64,000 bases of DNA from Acanthamoeba castellanii str. Neff (Eukaryota; Discosea; Longamoebia; Acanthamoebidae): the NCBI RefSeq assembly GCF_000313135.1, contig NW_004457702.1:1079196-1143195 (forward strand), in the 5' to 3' direction. Made by a program: the position numbers and the translations under genes. Below are positions 9,877 through 19,663 of this stretch, in pieces (positions within the stretch are counted from its first letter, which is position 1; each line of letters begins with the position of its first letter). The notes under the pieces are model-generated. The model saw only the letters and a program-made list of their open reading frames with translations. It made no database searches and was not told the DNA's origin.

Positions 9877-10684
9877 ATGAACGAGCTGCCGACGGAGATG
9901 GTGCTGGCGGTGCTCGAGTGGCTGGACGCACGCGGCCTGTTTTCGGCCCAGCACGTGTGCCGCTTGTGGCGCAGCCTCTGCGCCAAGAATAGGTGGAAGG
10001 CCCTGTGGCGGGACGCGTACCACCGCACCTGGCCGCCTCCGCTCTTGGCCCTCCAGGATGTGCCCAACGAGCCCATATTCTGGTGGGCTCTGTGCAGGGA
10101 CCGCCTCACCCGAGCGCTACAGTATCCCCCTCCTCCTGTCTTGTTTCGTTCATTGGGCGCTGCACCAGCTGGTGGCGGGGAGGGGGGGGGCTGACGAGGC
10201 TGTGTGTCATGTGTCGTGAGAAGGTGACCCCAAGGTGCAGATGGTCAAGTTGGCCGGCGTCGTGGGTGAGATTGCCGAATCTGTTCAGCAAAAAGACGAT
10301 GAGCCGAAGACGTGGCAGCGCGGAGAGAAACGTACGAGGGTCGAGATGGAGCCTGCGGGTGAGCCTCGTCATTCACCGAAGAAGCAGAAGAGGGCAGGCG
10401 GCCTCAACAATTCAGACCACTGGTCATCATCCTTGGCAGATGATTCGTCGTCAGACGAATCATCATCCTCGGCAGATGATGAGTCTTCCTCCTTCTCCGA
10501 GGAGTCTGAGGAGGAAGAGAACGAAGATGAAGCGCCGCAGGGTGGTATGGTTGTCTGGACGAAGCCGCAGCAGGTCGCGAAGGCGAAGCGTCTTGCCCGC
10601 CAGGTGCAGGAGATCGCAACTTCGCTCCACCAGATAAGTTTCATGCGCCACAGCCTGGCCCAGTTGCTCTCGTCCATCACGTAA
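9877..10684 (+). CDS. F-box protein with Ser/Asp/Glu-rich C-terminal region
   Basis: ATG 9877 opens a canonical N-terminal F-box: MNELPTEMVLAVLEWLDARG, then SAQHVCRLWRSLC and RWKALWRDAYHRTW. At least one intron lies between about 10,130 and 10,220. The exact donor is unclear because the obvious GT after ALQ is out of phase, whereas a donor after LGAAPAG-type codons would fit. The downstream exon (MVKLAGVVGEIAESVQQKD onward) encodes a basic stretch (HSPKKQKRAGG), a long Ser/Asp/Glu run and a helical end (AKAKRLARQVQEIATSLHQI) stopping at TAA 10684. It is probably an SCF substrate receptor. No recognition domain such as WD40 or LRR is visible. It lies 267 bp after the F-box-Ras gene in the same orientation. 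Confidence 0.75.
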
Positions 10685-10750
10685 ACTCCACCTGACGTGC
10701 CAGCTTGCTCACCGAGACTCACTACTCTCTTTGTGTGTGCGTGTAAATGA

Positions 10751-11308
10751 ATGGCACAGCATGGAGGGGAAGCGTTGGCGCGAAGTGCATCGTTTGCTAC
10801 TCGGCCTTTCCAAGAACACGCTCTACGTCAGGGTCACTGCGTACGTGCGACGTCATCCTCATCAACCAAGCGCAAGTCTGTTAACTACCTGGCCGTCATC
10901 ATCAGCGAGAGGTGGGAAGGCCTGTGGGCGCACTACGTGGAGGCCGAGATCTACAGCCTGACCACCGGGCTGACCTGGAGCTGTAATGATGCAGAGGCCA
11001 CCGAAGAGCTCACCGCGTTTTGTACGACTCGGCTTGTCCTTCCACACGCTCAGCTCGGATGAGCCCGACCTTTTGATGGCACTTTGACAGATCGCATCTT
11101 CCCCCCAACAGGTGGCGAGACCGGTACTCCCTTTCCAGCCCTCGAAGGTGGTCACGGTGGGGAACCAGAGGAAGAAGTGGAACAAGTGATGGAGTTCCTC
11201 TTTGGCCCGGCACGCGCCCTGGTGGTGCCACCGCGGGAGCTGGCCCGCTTCTTCACAGCCATCCTCACGCCCAGAAAATGTCCAACCGAGTTGGAGCTGG
11301 GCTGGTGA
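10751..11308 (+). CDS. Hypothetical protein, two-exon model
   Basis: An open frame from ATG 10751 runs through SVNYLAVIISERWEGLWAHY and EAEIYSLTTGLTWSCNDAEA, meets a gtacga donor near 11022, and joins in phase to an exon beginning at 11112 after a C-rich stretch ending aacag. That exon encodes an acidic segment (GEPEEEVEQVMEFLFG) and PRELARFFTAILTPRK before TGA 11306-11308. The phase match across the intron and the non-repetitive composition support a real gene. The first 40 codons are weak, and the true start may be upstream or at another ATG. I recognise no family. Confidence 0.4.
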
Positions 11309-11465
11309 GGCCAAGCACCCACCAAACACCACAACCCAACCGCTGCCCAGTGCGCATGTTGGTTAAAAAGCAACACACACTCTCCCACAACTGACGTGTC
11401 TTGCGATTGATTCATCAACACCACCAGGAAAAGTGGAGAGAGAACTTGTATTGATGCTGCCGCGT

Positions 11466-11965
11466 TCAAGAAGTGGGGGAGGAGAGTGAATGGTACGATT
11501 CGCTTCTGCGCGGGAGTGTGCTGGAGCTGGGTCGTCGTGGCGGCTTGACCCCGAGGAAGGGGGCCACGGCGGGGATCTTGAGCAGGAGGTAGACCGTGAG
11601 GTAGCTCATCCCAAACGTGACCACGTTCAGTATCAGCTGAGTGGTCGAAGCAAAAGAGAGGTGGGTGTCAGCCAAGGGCGGCTCGTGAACCGTGAAAGAA
11701 GCGACGTACAGCTTTCTGGCCCCAGGTGTACACGTTCATGCCCCACCAGCCCGCATTCATGGAGCACGCCATGAGGTACTGAACACGCGTGTGCGGTGGT
11801 GCGTGTGCGGTGGGTTGGTTAGTCCCTCTCGCGTAGTGGACGGGAGGGAAAAGGAAACAGTAGGGCGGGAGCAGGTGGGGTGTGTAACCTCGAAGACGGG
11901 GTGAATGATGAACAGCCCGAAGGTGCTGTCCCGGATGAACTGCTGCAGCTTACTGGAGCGTAGAG

Positions 11966-12010
<45 letters not shown>

Positions 12011-14405
12011 CCGCGAGAGCGGTTAAGCAGCACATATGAGTAGAAGGGCGTCGATGCGTTGTGGCTAACCTTTGGAAGGGGTAGTTGCCATGGTATTTAC
12101 AAAGTTGGCTATAGATCCTGTGTACGTACCAAGTCAGCATTCGACAAAAGCAGCAAGTGCTGCGCTGCTGAGTCCAAAGAAAAAGAGACGTACCACATCC
12201 AATACCAGCTCCCCACGCTGCGAAAGAGTAAAACGATGGTGATGGTGAAGACGAAGAGAAACGGTTGGGTGAGCCACGCTAGGCGCGAGTGGCGCGAGGG
12301 TGGCACACGTACACGTAGAAGAATCGCTGGAGGCGAGGCTTGTAGGTGATGTAGCCCGGACCTACGAACACGAACCCCTCCTGGTCCGGGAACGACCACT
12401 TCAACAGGCACTGCACAGAAAAAGAACGAAATGAGCCACACACCGCTTCGCTTTCGTTCTTTTTTACTGGTGCCGGGGGGGGGAGCAGCGTACGATGTTC
12501 ATGAAGAAGTAGAAGGCGAGGCTGAGATTGGAGCAGGCGGTCCAGAAGCAGGGCAGACGGTCTTCGAACAGCATCCACGCGAAGCCGAACACGTAGAAGG
12601 CCGAGTGTGAGACGCTGGTGAAGAACGAGGTGCCCAGCGAGCGGCTCGTGTCGGGGCTCAGCGACACCAGGCCGCCGAAGAACGAAGTGGGCGAGGGAAT
12701 CTCGTCCGGACCCAGGATGTCGGGCGCGCTGATGATTAGCACATGGCCCGCCACGATCGAGAACAGGCTCACCAGCGGCAGATTGATCGACAGCGCGAGC
12801 CGCGACGCCGCTCGGCTCTGCGCCTTGCGTCCATCGATCACATCATCAGAGCCGAAGCGGGCGGCCGACGATGACGACGACGAAGACGACGAGGCGGCGC
12901 CGTAGGTGGAGGTGACGTGGCACGAGGTGAGGGAGGAGAAGTGGAGGGTGATGGCGGTGGGCAGCGGGAAGGCGGCGGTGAGTAGGGGCAGCACGTAGAC
13001 CAGCACGATGCCGGTGTTGATGAGGAGCGATGAGAAGTACTGGTTGGCCCACGTCAGCATCAACGAGGGCGCCAGGGTGCTCATTGGGATCATCCACTCG
13101 TACTGGAGGTCGAAGTAGTACTCCATGAACCGGCCCAGCGTGAGCTGCGCGTGGTGCGCCAGCGCGGGCAGCGACAGCAGCGCGCCGGCGCCGCTGGGCT
13201 TGGCCCGGGCGAGGTGGGAGAGGAGGAAGGCCGACGCGCCCAGGACGAACCCGACCAGCGTGCCGTAGGCCAGGCCCAGCCAGCACCACATCCACAGCAG
13301 CGGGGCCACCACCGTGCCGCACACGAACAGCGCCATCGACCAGGCCGACCTGTGTCGGTTCAGCCTCTGCTCTCCACCACCACCACGCATCGTGAGCGAC
13401 CGTTAGCTGTGTGTCTCATCTGAGTTCTCACACACGACACACACGACACACGACACACACGACACACGACACACGACACACACAACACACAACACACAAC
13501 ACACAACACACAACACACAACACACAACACACAACTGGTGGTACCTGAGAGGTGTCAAAAGTGGGTGTGGTAGTGGTGGTGGTGGTGGTGGTGGAAGAGG
13601 AGAGCCAGCGGGAGTTGGTGTCGTAGCAGGCCTTCATGACGCAGAAGAGCGGCAGGTGGAGGACCCACAGGGCGAACATGTAGGGCAGGAAGTAGAGCTG
13701 GCCGGGCGAGGTGAAGAGCACCTCCTTCCAGGCGTCGGCCGAGGCGTTGATGATGGTGCCCTCCTTGTAGAGCAGCATGATGAGCGACACGGGCAGGCCC
13801 ATGATGAGGAACCCGAAGAAGAAGGCCACGATGAGCTTGAAGAAGCGCTCGCCCACCACGCGCCACAGGTTCTGCTTCTCCTTCATGCTCAGGATGTTCG
13901 ACGCGCCGCTCAGCACGAAGAACATATTGAGCCCCACCTGCAAGATGCCCCTCTGCACGCTGTGGACCGCTCCCTGGTGACCACATGTGATGGCAGAATA
14001 TTCCAATCAGTATTCCGATTTAAATATGAACTAATAAATGAACAAATAATTGAAATCTAAAAAATCTAAATATTTATCACGTATTAAAATTATTCTACCA
14101 CGTAGAGGAATGATTTTTGAGTTTTTATTGATTGATTAAAAATGATTAAAAATACAGATTGATTAAACCACAGAGAGGCGTACCATGTAGTGTCGCACGC
14201 TGGCGATGTCGTCGAGAGGCGGCACGGGGTTGACTCGCAACCAGTTGCGCTTGCCATCGAAGAAGCGCATGTTGTGGTAGTAGACCAGGAAGTTGGCCTG
14301 GACCACCCGCACGCTCTCCATCCAGTGCTGCCTCCCTCCACCTCCGCCGCCACCCCCTCCAGTCCCCGCGCTGGGCTTGGCCGCCGCCGCCTCCTCCATC
14401 TTCAT
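11466..14405 (-). CDS. Acyltransferase family 3-like multipass membrane protein
   Basis: The start is ATG 14405 (MKMEEAAAAKPSAGTG), followed by poly-Gly and then VVQANFLVYYHNMRFF, which resembles the first catalytic-loop helix of acyltransferase-3 proteins. The next exon holds the family hallmark MFFVLSGASNILSM, then a hydrophobic helix VAFFFGFLIMGLPVSLIMLL. The large exon ending near 12,500 contributes several more membrane helices (FVCGTVVAPLLWMWCWLGLA, GIVLVYVLPLLTAAFPLP, SINLPLVSLFSIVAGHVLII), and small C-terminal exons add more (FGMSYLTVYLLLKIP), stop at 11466. These proteins move acyl groups onto lipids or sugars across a membrane; substrate unknown. Introns carry CA-type satellites at 11968-12009 and 13429-13535 and an AT-rich stretch at 14030-14165. 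It overlaps no other gene. Confidence 0.7.
11968..12009. repeat. (CA)n microsatellite in an intron
   Basis: About 21 uninterrupted CA units lie inside an intron of the acyltransferase-like gene, so they read as (TG)n in the transcript. Confidence 0.9.
13429..13535. repeat. Compound ACACGAC / ACACACA satellite in an intron
   Basis: The first half alternates CACACGACA-type units. The second half is an almost perfect array of the 7-mer ACACACA with one A-A step per unit. It lies between two coding exons of the acyltransferase-like gene and translates to spurious Cys/Val-rich peptides on the minus strand. Confidence 0.9.
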
Positions 14406-14481
14406 GTGGCAAGGTGGGTCGTCTCACACCGATTTCTTTTATCTTTTCCTCTCTTCCTATTGGAGCTATCACCCCCCCTGT

Positions 14482-16084
14482 TCACTCGTAGCTGCCATCG
14501 TAGTTGTTGTCGGCGGGGGCGTCGTCTTCGTTGTGGTGATGGTGGTGTTCGCTGGCCTCCTCGGGTTCGTTATATGCCTCGGGCTCGGGATAGGCAGGTT
14601 CAGGCTCGGCCTCGGCTTCGACGACGGGCGGCTCGGGCAGGGGTGGTTCCTCGGGCTGGTCTTCGACGGGCTTGGGCGGCGCCCTGGAGGGTGCGCCCTG
14701 AGTGGCGATCACCTGCGCAGCGGCCTTGGCCAGCTTCACCTTCTCTCTACGCGATTGGATCGCATCCATCTGCTTCTCCAGCTGGCCATCAAATGTTAGT
14801 ATGTGCGTGTGCGGTGGTGTGTGTGCGTGCGGTGGTGCGTGCGGTGCGTGTGGTGATGAGTACCTCATCGTTGCATTTCTGTTGGAGCTTGGCGTATTCC
14901 TTCTTGCGCCTTTGCGCGGCGGCGTGCATCTCGGACTCCTGCTTTTCCATGAGCTGCTCCTCTTCCTCGTGCTGGTCGGCAGCGGTCTTCTGCAGGTCGT
15001 CCTGATGCTTGAGCGCCGCCTTCATCTCTTTCTTCGACTGCTGCTGCTGGAGGGCCAGCATCTCCTTCTCCTGCTTGCGCGCGAGCAGCTTGATCTGCTT
15101 CTTTCGCTTGAGCTCGTCGGGCTCCGACGGGTTGTTCTTCTCCTGAATCTTATCGGCCAGGTCCTCCACCTCCTCCTTGTGGTCGTACTCCTGCCTCCTC
15201 TTCTCATCGGCATGCCTGTGCGCGCAACAGTGAGTACCTGCGTTTCAATGTAACAGCGCACTCGTGTAAGCGAGTTGGTGGAGCGCAGCGCGCACCTCCA
15301 CTCCAGCTCGATCTCGTCTCTGACGTTCTTTCGCTTCTGGTTGCCTGCTTCGCGGGCGTGCTTGCGCCTCATGATCTGCTTCTGCTTCTGGTGGTTGATC
15401 CGCTGCTTCTCCTGCTCGTGGTCGTCCTGCTCCCTCTGGCTCTCGGCCCGGTTGTCCTCTTCCTGCCGTACCCTCGCCGCCCGTCTGGCCAGGTCGGCCG
15501 GCTCCGTCGCCACCCGCATGCCCACCTGGTGTTGCGTTCCATGACAGTACAGCGTCGGCGTAGGCGTCAATGACGCTGGCAGGCCAGGCGACCAAGTGTA
15601 GTGAGAGAGGGGAGGTGTGAGCGTACGGCGGTGATGGCGTTGAACCACCCGTCGAGCAGCATGGCGTTCTCCGCGGAGAAGAGGTAGGGTCCCTTCTGCG
15701 TGGTGAGCCTGAAGGCGTGCTCGTGGCCCGTCACGTACTCCTTCTCGATAAGGTAGCTTGTCACGTCCAGCACAACACTGGGTGCCTGTTCAGCCACAAC
15801 ACACACAGCAAAATGATTGTCGGGGATGAACGAAGATCAGCGCAACCACGCCCCTGAGCAAAGAGATTGAGAGTTTGTTGCACCTTTACAACGTCTTCTT
15901 GCTTCTTGTAGATGGAGATGGCCCGCTCGCTGGGCCTGAGCACCAGGAACCGTCTATCCTTGACTCCCTACTCAGACGATGCCACTATTATGAGCTCACG
16001 CCCTTCGCAAAGAAGTTTACAAACGTTTACCTTGAAGGTGCGCGCATCACTTGAATGCAGAAGCCAGCCGGAATATTCGCTCAT
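14482..16084 (-). CDS. PH domain plus long charged coiled-coil protein (paralogue A)
   Basis: The start is ATG 16084 (MSEYSGWLLHSSDARTFK), exon 1 16031-16084. The following exons, GVKDRRFLVLRPSERAISIY and VVLDVTSYLIEKEYVTG through DGWFNAITA, complete a pleckstrin-homology fold with the closing Trp. The rest is a very long charged coiled coil (QREQDDHEQEKQRINHQKQK, KKQIKLLARKQEKEMLALQQ) and a Pro/Glu then His/Asp-rich tail (EASEHHHHHNEDDAPADN), stop at 14482. PH domains bind phosphoinositides or proteins; the coiled coil suggests a dimeric scaffold at membrane or cytoskeleton. The protein at 51982-53677 has the same architecture and matching motifs (HKEE.EDL..KI..KN.P), so the two are paralogues about 37 kb apart on opposite strands. 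Confidence 0.8.
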
Positions 16085-16374
16085 GATTGAGGAGTCGTTG
16101 TTGATCTACGCGTTGGTGCCCTGGTTTGTTCTTCTTCAGCTCGTTACGGCCGTGTTGTTGTGGAGAGAGGCGTTGGCCTTCCTTTTTCTGAACAATGCCC
16201 CAAAATAAAATAAATAAAAATAATAAACAAAAGATGAGCTTCATGATGGGGAGCAGGGGAGAGAAGAGGCTTGATTTACTACGAGAACCTTGCCGTGTAG
16301 GCGAACAAAATAAAATCATGAGAGCAGAGGACTGAATCGAAGGAGAGAGCCGTTTGGGGGGGAGGTGATTGTGT

Positions 16375-16740
16375 TTACATGCTGGCATAACTCTTGGCCA
16401 GTTTGTTCTTCTTGTTCTTGGTGTCTGATTTCTTCCGTCGCTCGTTCGTCGTACGTCGTTCGTCAACATCGTCCTCATCATCGAGATCTTTGTCGTCTTC
16501 CTCATCATCGTCGTGTTCGTCGTGATCCGCAGATCCATCATCATCATCCCCCTCGTCATCCTTCTCCTCGTCATCGCCTTCCTCGGTGTCGATGTTGGGT
16601 TCGACGTCGCGTTTGTCGTGCTGCAAATCGGTGGCAGTCTTATCGTGTGCCGTTCGGAAACCGATGACGAAGAAGGCCAGAGCCCAGATGAGAAGGGTGC
16701 CATACAGCACCCACTTGGTACCCCTGGGATCGAACAGCAT
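16375..16740 (-). CDS. Small single-pass membrane protein with acidic, then basic, tail
   Basis: A single exon of 121 codons starts at ATG 16740 and ends at 16375. A short N-terminus leads into one membrane helix (WVLYGTLLIWALAFFVIGF). The remainder is a soluble tail, first extremely acidic (TEEGDDEEKDDEGDDDDGSA and a second Asp/Glu run) and finally basic (ERRKKSDTKNKKNKLAKSY). Composition outside the helix is low complexity, so no family can be assigned. The sharp acidic-basic split and intact frame suggest a real protein. The tail most likely faces the cytosol, given the short N-terminus. Confidence 0.6.
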   Translation of the reverse strand: MLFDPRGTKWVLYGTLLIWALAFFVIGFRTAHDKTATDLQHDKRDVEPNIDTEEGDDEEKDDEGDDDDGSADHDEHDDDEEDDKDLDDEDDVDERRTTNERRKKSDTKNKKNKLAKSYASM

Positions 16741-16912
16741 CTTATCTTCTGTTGTTCAGATCTCTCTCTATGATCCGCCTGGCTCTTCCTCTTCGATCAC
16801 CGACGATGAAAGCAACAAAATAAAATAAAACAAAAATGCCAAAAACACCCAAAAAAAGGCCTATCCCTGCCTGCCACGTCAGCTAAACAAAATAAAAATT
16901 CTGTTCTGCCGG

Positions 16913-18052
16913 TCACTCCGGTTTGCAGGAGGTGAGGGTGTAGAGATAGAAGGTTCGGGCGAGGGTGGCGCCACCGGGTCCTCCGCTGCCGTCTCCGTTG
17001 CTGTTAGCATTGCTTCGGCCGCCACCGCCCTTCTTGCCCTCGCGACCGGCAGCCACGGTGGACCGATCGAAGGTGTCGGCCTGCACCTCCCAGTCCACGT
17101 CGTCGCTGATGTAGAAGTAGGGATTGGTGATGAAGCTGTCGTTCTTGGAGAAGATGAGGAACTTGGCGCCCGGCTTGAGCACTCGATACACCTCGCGCAT
17201 CATCTGTTGGATCGTTTCGTTCGTTCCCTCCTCCGCCTCACCCGTTGACAACAGGGCATCTACAACACATTGCGGTCAGTTACTGATTGTGTGCGGCGTG
17301 CGTGTGTCGTGTGTGCGGCGTGTGTGTCGTATCGTCGTGTGCACACCTAGGCAGCCTTTGTCAAGGCAGAGATCGAATGAGTTGTCTTCTAGGGTCATGT
17401 TCTCGACGCCCATGAGCTCGTAGGTGCATCGTGACAGCATTTCATCGATGTCCGGCGCAGCTCCGCCGCCGTGGCCGCTCTTGCCTGCCGCTCTTCGCTT
17501 CTTGTCGGCAGACGTCTGTCCGCGGCCCGATGGCTTTGTCGTCGACGCTGAAGCGGCAGCGCTGTAGGCTTCTCGCTGCCGTTCGCGCATCTTCTCCACG
17601 ATGAGCTCGCAGTTGTCGATGTTGACCACCGTCACTCCCGTCGGCAGCTCCGGGTCGTTCACGATCTTCTCGCCCACCACCGAGTTGCCACAACCTGCAC
17701 TTTCCGCAGCATATTTTTACATTTATATTTAGAGACATATTTTTAGTTAACTTATTTAAAAAATGTTACTAATTAATTGAAGATAAACATTAAATAATCA
17801 AATTAGGAATTATTTTAGATAAATAGATAAATTATCTAAAATAAGCTTATTATATAAATATTATTAATAAATATCGCAGTGCGTACCGATGTGAAGAATC
17901 CGTTGGCCCTCGGCTGGGAGATTGGCGACGAGGAAGGGTCGAATGTCGGGATAGAGGAGGTACCACTCGTAGGTGTCCACATAGCCCGGTCCGCCCTCAC
18001 TGTAGAAATCGTCCCAGTAGTTCACACAAGAAGGTGTGCTCCGCTCCGCCAT
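16913..18052 (-). CDS. METTL13/EEF1AKMT4-like class I methyltransferase
   Basis: The start is ATG 18052 (MAERSTPSCVNYWDDFYSEG). YWDDFY followed by YEWYLLYPDIRPFL is the N-terminal signature of the METTL13/EEF1AKMT4 group. SAM motif I is split by the first intron (AEGQRILHIG, then CGNSVVGEKIV), the acidic post-I residue is in VTVVNIDNCELIVEKM, and the motif FDLCLDKGCLDALLS is completed across the last intron. The C-terminal sheet is EVYRVLKPGAKFLIFSKND, stop at 16913. Relatives methylate lysines or the N-terminus of eEF1A; the substrate here is inferred. A Ser/Lys/Gly-rich insert lies between motif I and the DKG motif. The first intron (about 17,700-17,880) is strikingly AT-rich. The start lies only 70 bp from TRAPPC5 on the other strand. 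Confidence 0.85.
17810..17844. repeat. 13-bp perfect inverted repeat inside an AT-rich intron
   Basis: TTATTTTAGATAA (17810-17822) and its exact reverse complement TTATCTAAAATAA (17832-17844) flank a 9-base loop. They lie in the AT-rich first intron of the methyltransferase gene, so the intron RNA could fold into a hairpin close to its 3' splice site on the minus strand side of the exon at 17,880. Confidence 0.7.
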
Positions 18053-18122
18053 CTTTTGTTCTCTTGGCAGCAGTGCAAAAGAAACTCAAGAAAATACCAA
18101 CATAAATCATAAATCACAAAAC
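18053..18122. promoter_or_regulatory. 70-bp divergent promoter, methyltransferase/TRAPPC5
   Basis: Only 70 bp separate the two ATG codons on opposite strands. The gap is A-rich on the plus strand and contains no obvious TATA box. Both 5' leaders and all core-promoter contacts must fit here or overlap the coding exons, which implies shared regulation unless first exons are non-coding and lie further away. Confidence 0.5.
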
Positions 18123-19113
18123 ATGAATTCAATCCAGAAGGAGATGAACAACGTGACCCAAACGGCAACCGAGTTCTTCACAGCCGCCAAAAAGACGCCC
18201 CTCAACATTATCGATCGACCACTCAACAAGCCCAAGAAAGATGTACCTACCCCACCCCAGTCTTGAATTTACATAACATCCAGCCACATGGATTTATTTT
18301 ATTCATTTGGCATGCTGTCGTGTGGGGTGCAGGTGAGCTTGAGCGCCTATGCCTATTTGTTCTCTGAGTTGGTGCAATACGCCCAAACCAAGGTCACAAA
18401 CATCTCCAAAGCCGAGGAGCGGTGCGTCTCGAAGGCTTCTCTTGTCTCCAGCTGCTCCTGTCAACTGGTCCTTGGCTGACACATCACAATGCACCCTGCA
18501 CCCTGCACCCTGCTGCTGCTGGTGGTATGGGACAGGCTGTGGGAGGTGGGCTACCAGGTGGGTCTCCGAATGCTGGAGCTGCAGAGCTTCCGGGAGAAGA
18601 AGGTCAAGCGGGAGCTGGAGATCGTGGGCATCCTCGGCTTCATCTCGGTCAACGTGTGGAAGGCCCTCTTTGGCGAACGCGCCGACTCGCTCGAGCGAAG
18701 CACCGAACACGAGGACGAGTGTACGATCTCTCGCCTCGCTTCGCTTCTCTTCACTTCTTTGCTGTGACCGCTCACGCTCTTTTTTGCAGACATGATCAGA
18801 ATAAGCGGCGACGTGCTGGTGAACAAGTATGTGTCCTTGCGAGACGGAGGCCTCAACACGGCCGCCTTCGTGGCCGGAGTGGTGAACGGCGTGCTCGATG
18901 CCGCCGAGTTTGTGCGCACACCCACTCACATCCATTCCTCTCTGCAATGCCTCATCACCGTCAGAGCTAATCGCTCATCTTTCTTCTCTTGCAAACCAAC
19001 TACCATCGCAGCCGTCCAAGGTGTCGGCGCACTACGTCAAGCCCAAGACAGTGATCCTGATCAAGTTCGAGCCCGAGGTCATCGCCCGCGAGAAGCGGCT
19101 CAAGGGAGCCTAA
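18123..19113 (+). CDS. TRAPPC5: TRAPP complex subunit 5 (Trs31 family)
   Basis: Five exons join without a phase conflict: 18123-18242, 18333-18421, 18536-18720, 18790-18911 and 19012-19113, giving 205 residues, close to the family size. Diagnostic stretches are VSLSAYAYLFSELVQYAQ, YQVGLRMLELQSFREKK, FISVNVWKALFGERADSLE, DGGLNTAAFVAGVVNGVLDA and SAHYVKPKTVILIKFEPEV, all matching the Bet3-fold TRAPPC5/Trs31 family. It is a core subunit of the TRAPP complexes that activate Rab1 and tether vesicles at the Golgi. The start is the only ATG preceding the N-terminal helix; the leader to the methyltransferase start on the other strand is 70 bp. Confidence 0.93.
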
Positions 19114-19663
19114 AAGGGCGTTAGAATGCTGACGTGGCATACGTTGGTGTGTGAGAATGTGAAATATTTGCGATCAATTTCAAGATGGAAATTTCCGATT
19201 CCACAGAGTGCCTTGTGGTGTCGATGTGGGGCGGTGGTGCGTTTAGGTCGGATTTCGGTGGGCTGTGGGTCGACAACGGCCAAGAGGCACGAGCAGGGCT
19301 GGCCAGTAGTGGATGTTCGAGAGGCCAACCAGTACGTTCACACAGGACTCCGACCGTCAAGCACCCCAACAACACGCGTATTGCGAGAGCCAACAACAGC
19401 CAACTCTTCTCCAGCCCCGAGCCGAAGCAACCTTTTCCCTTCACGAGCGGTACGCCGAACTGAGCTCCTTCGTGTGAGACATCCGGTTCTGCGGATGTGG
19501 GTGTGGCTTGAGCCCCAGCCCAAGCGGCTTACTCACTGCATTGGCCCATAGAAGGTAACAACCACTCCACTCTACTCTGCGCAGCGCAGCACACGACAAG
19601 CAGGCGAACCAACTAGTCCAGGCTAGGCTCCTAGAACCAAGCAAGGCCAAGTAAGTAGAGAAG
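19114..19663. other. Intergenic region, nothing recognised
   Basis: 550 bp lie between the TRAPPC5 stop and the FYVE protein start, both on the plus strand. Open frames on both strands here (for example 19126-19551 plus) have no family resemblance and no consistent splice partners. The last 100 bp precede ATG 19664 and presumably contain that gene's promoter. Confidence 0.5.

Noticed and set aside
13428..13560. Possible short regular repeat array (CRISPR-like)
   Set aside because: Units are 7 to 9 bases with no unique spacers, and the tract lies in a eukaryotic intron. It is a satellite.
19114..19663. Search for a small RNA or tRNA gene between TRAPPC5 and the FYVE gene
   Set aside because: No cloverleaf, box A/B pair or strong hairpin was found by eye.
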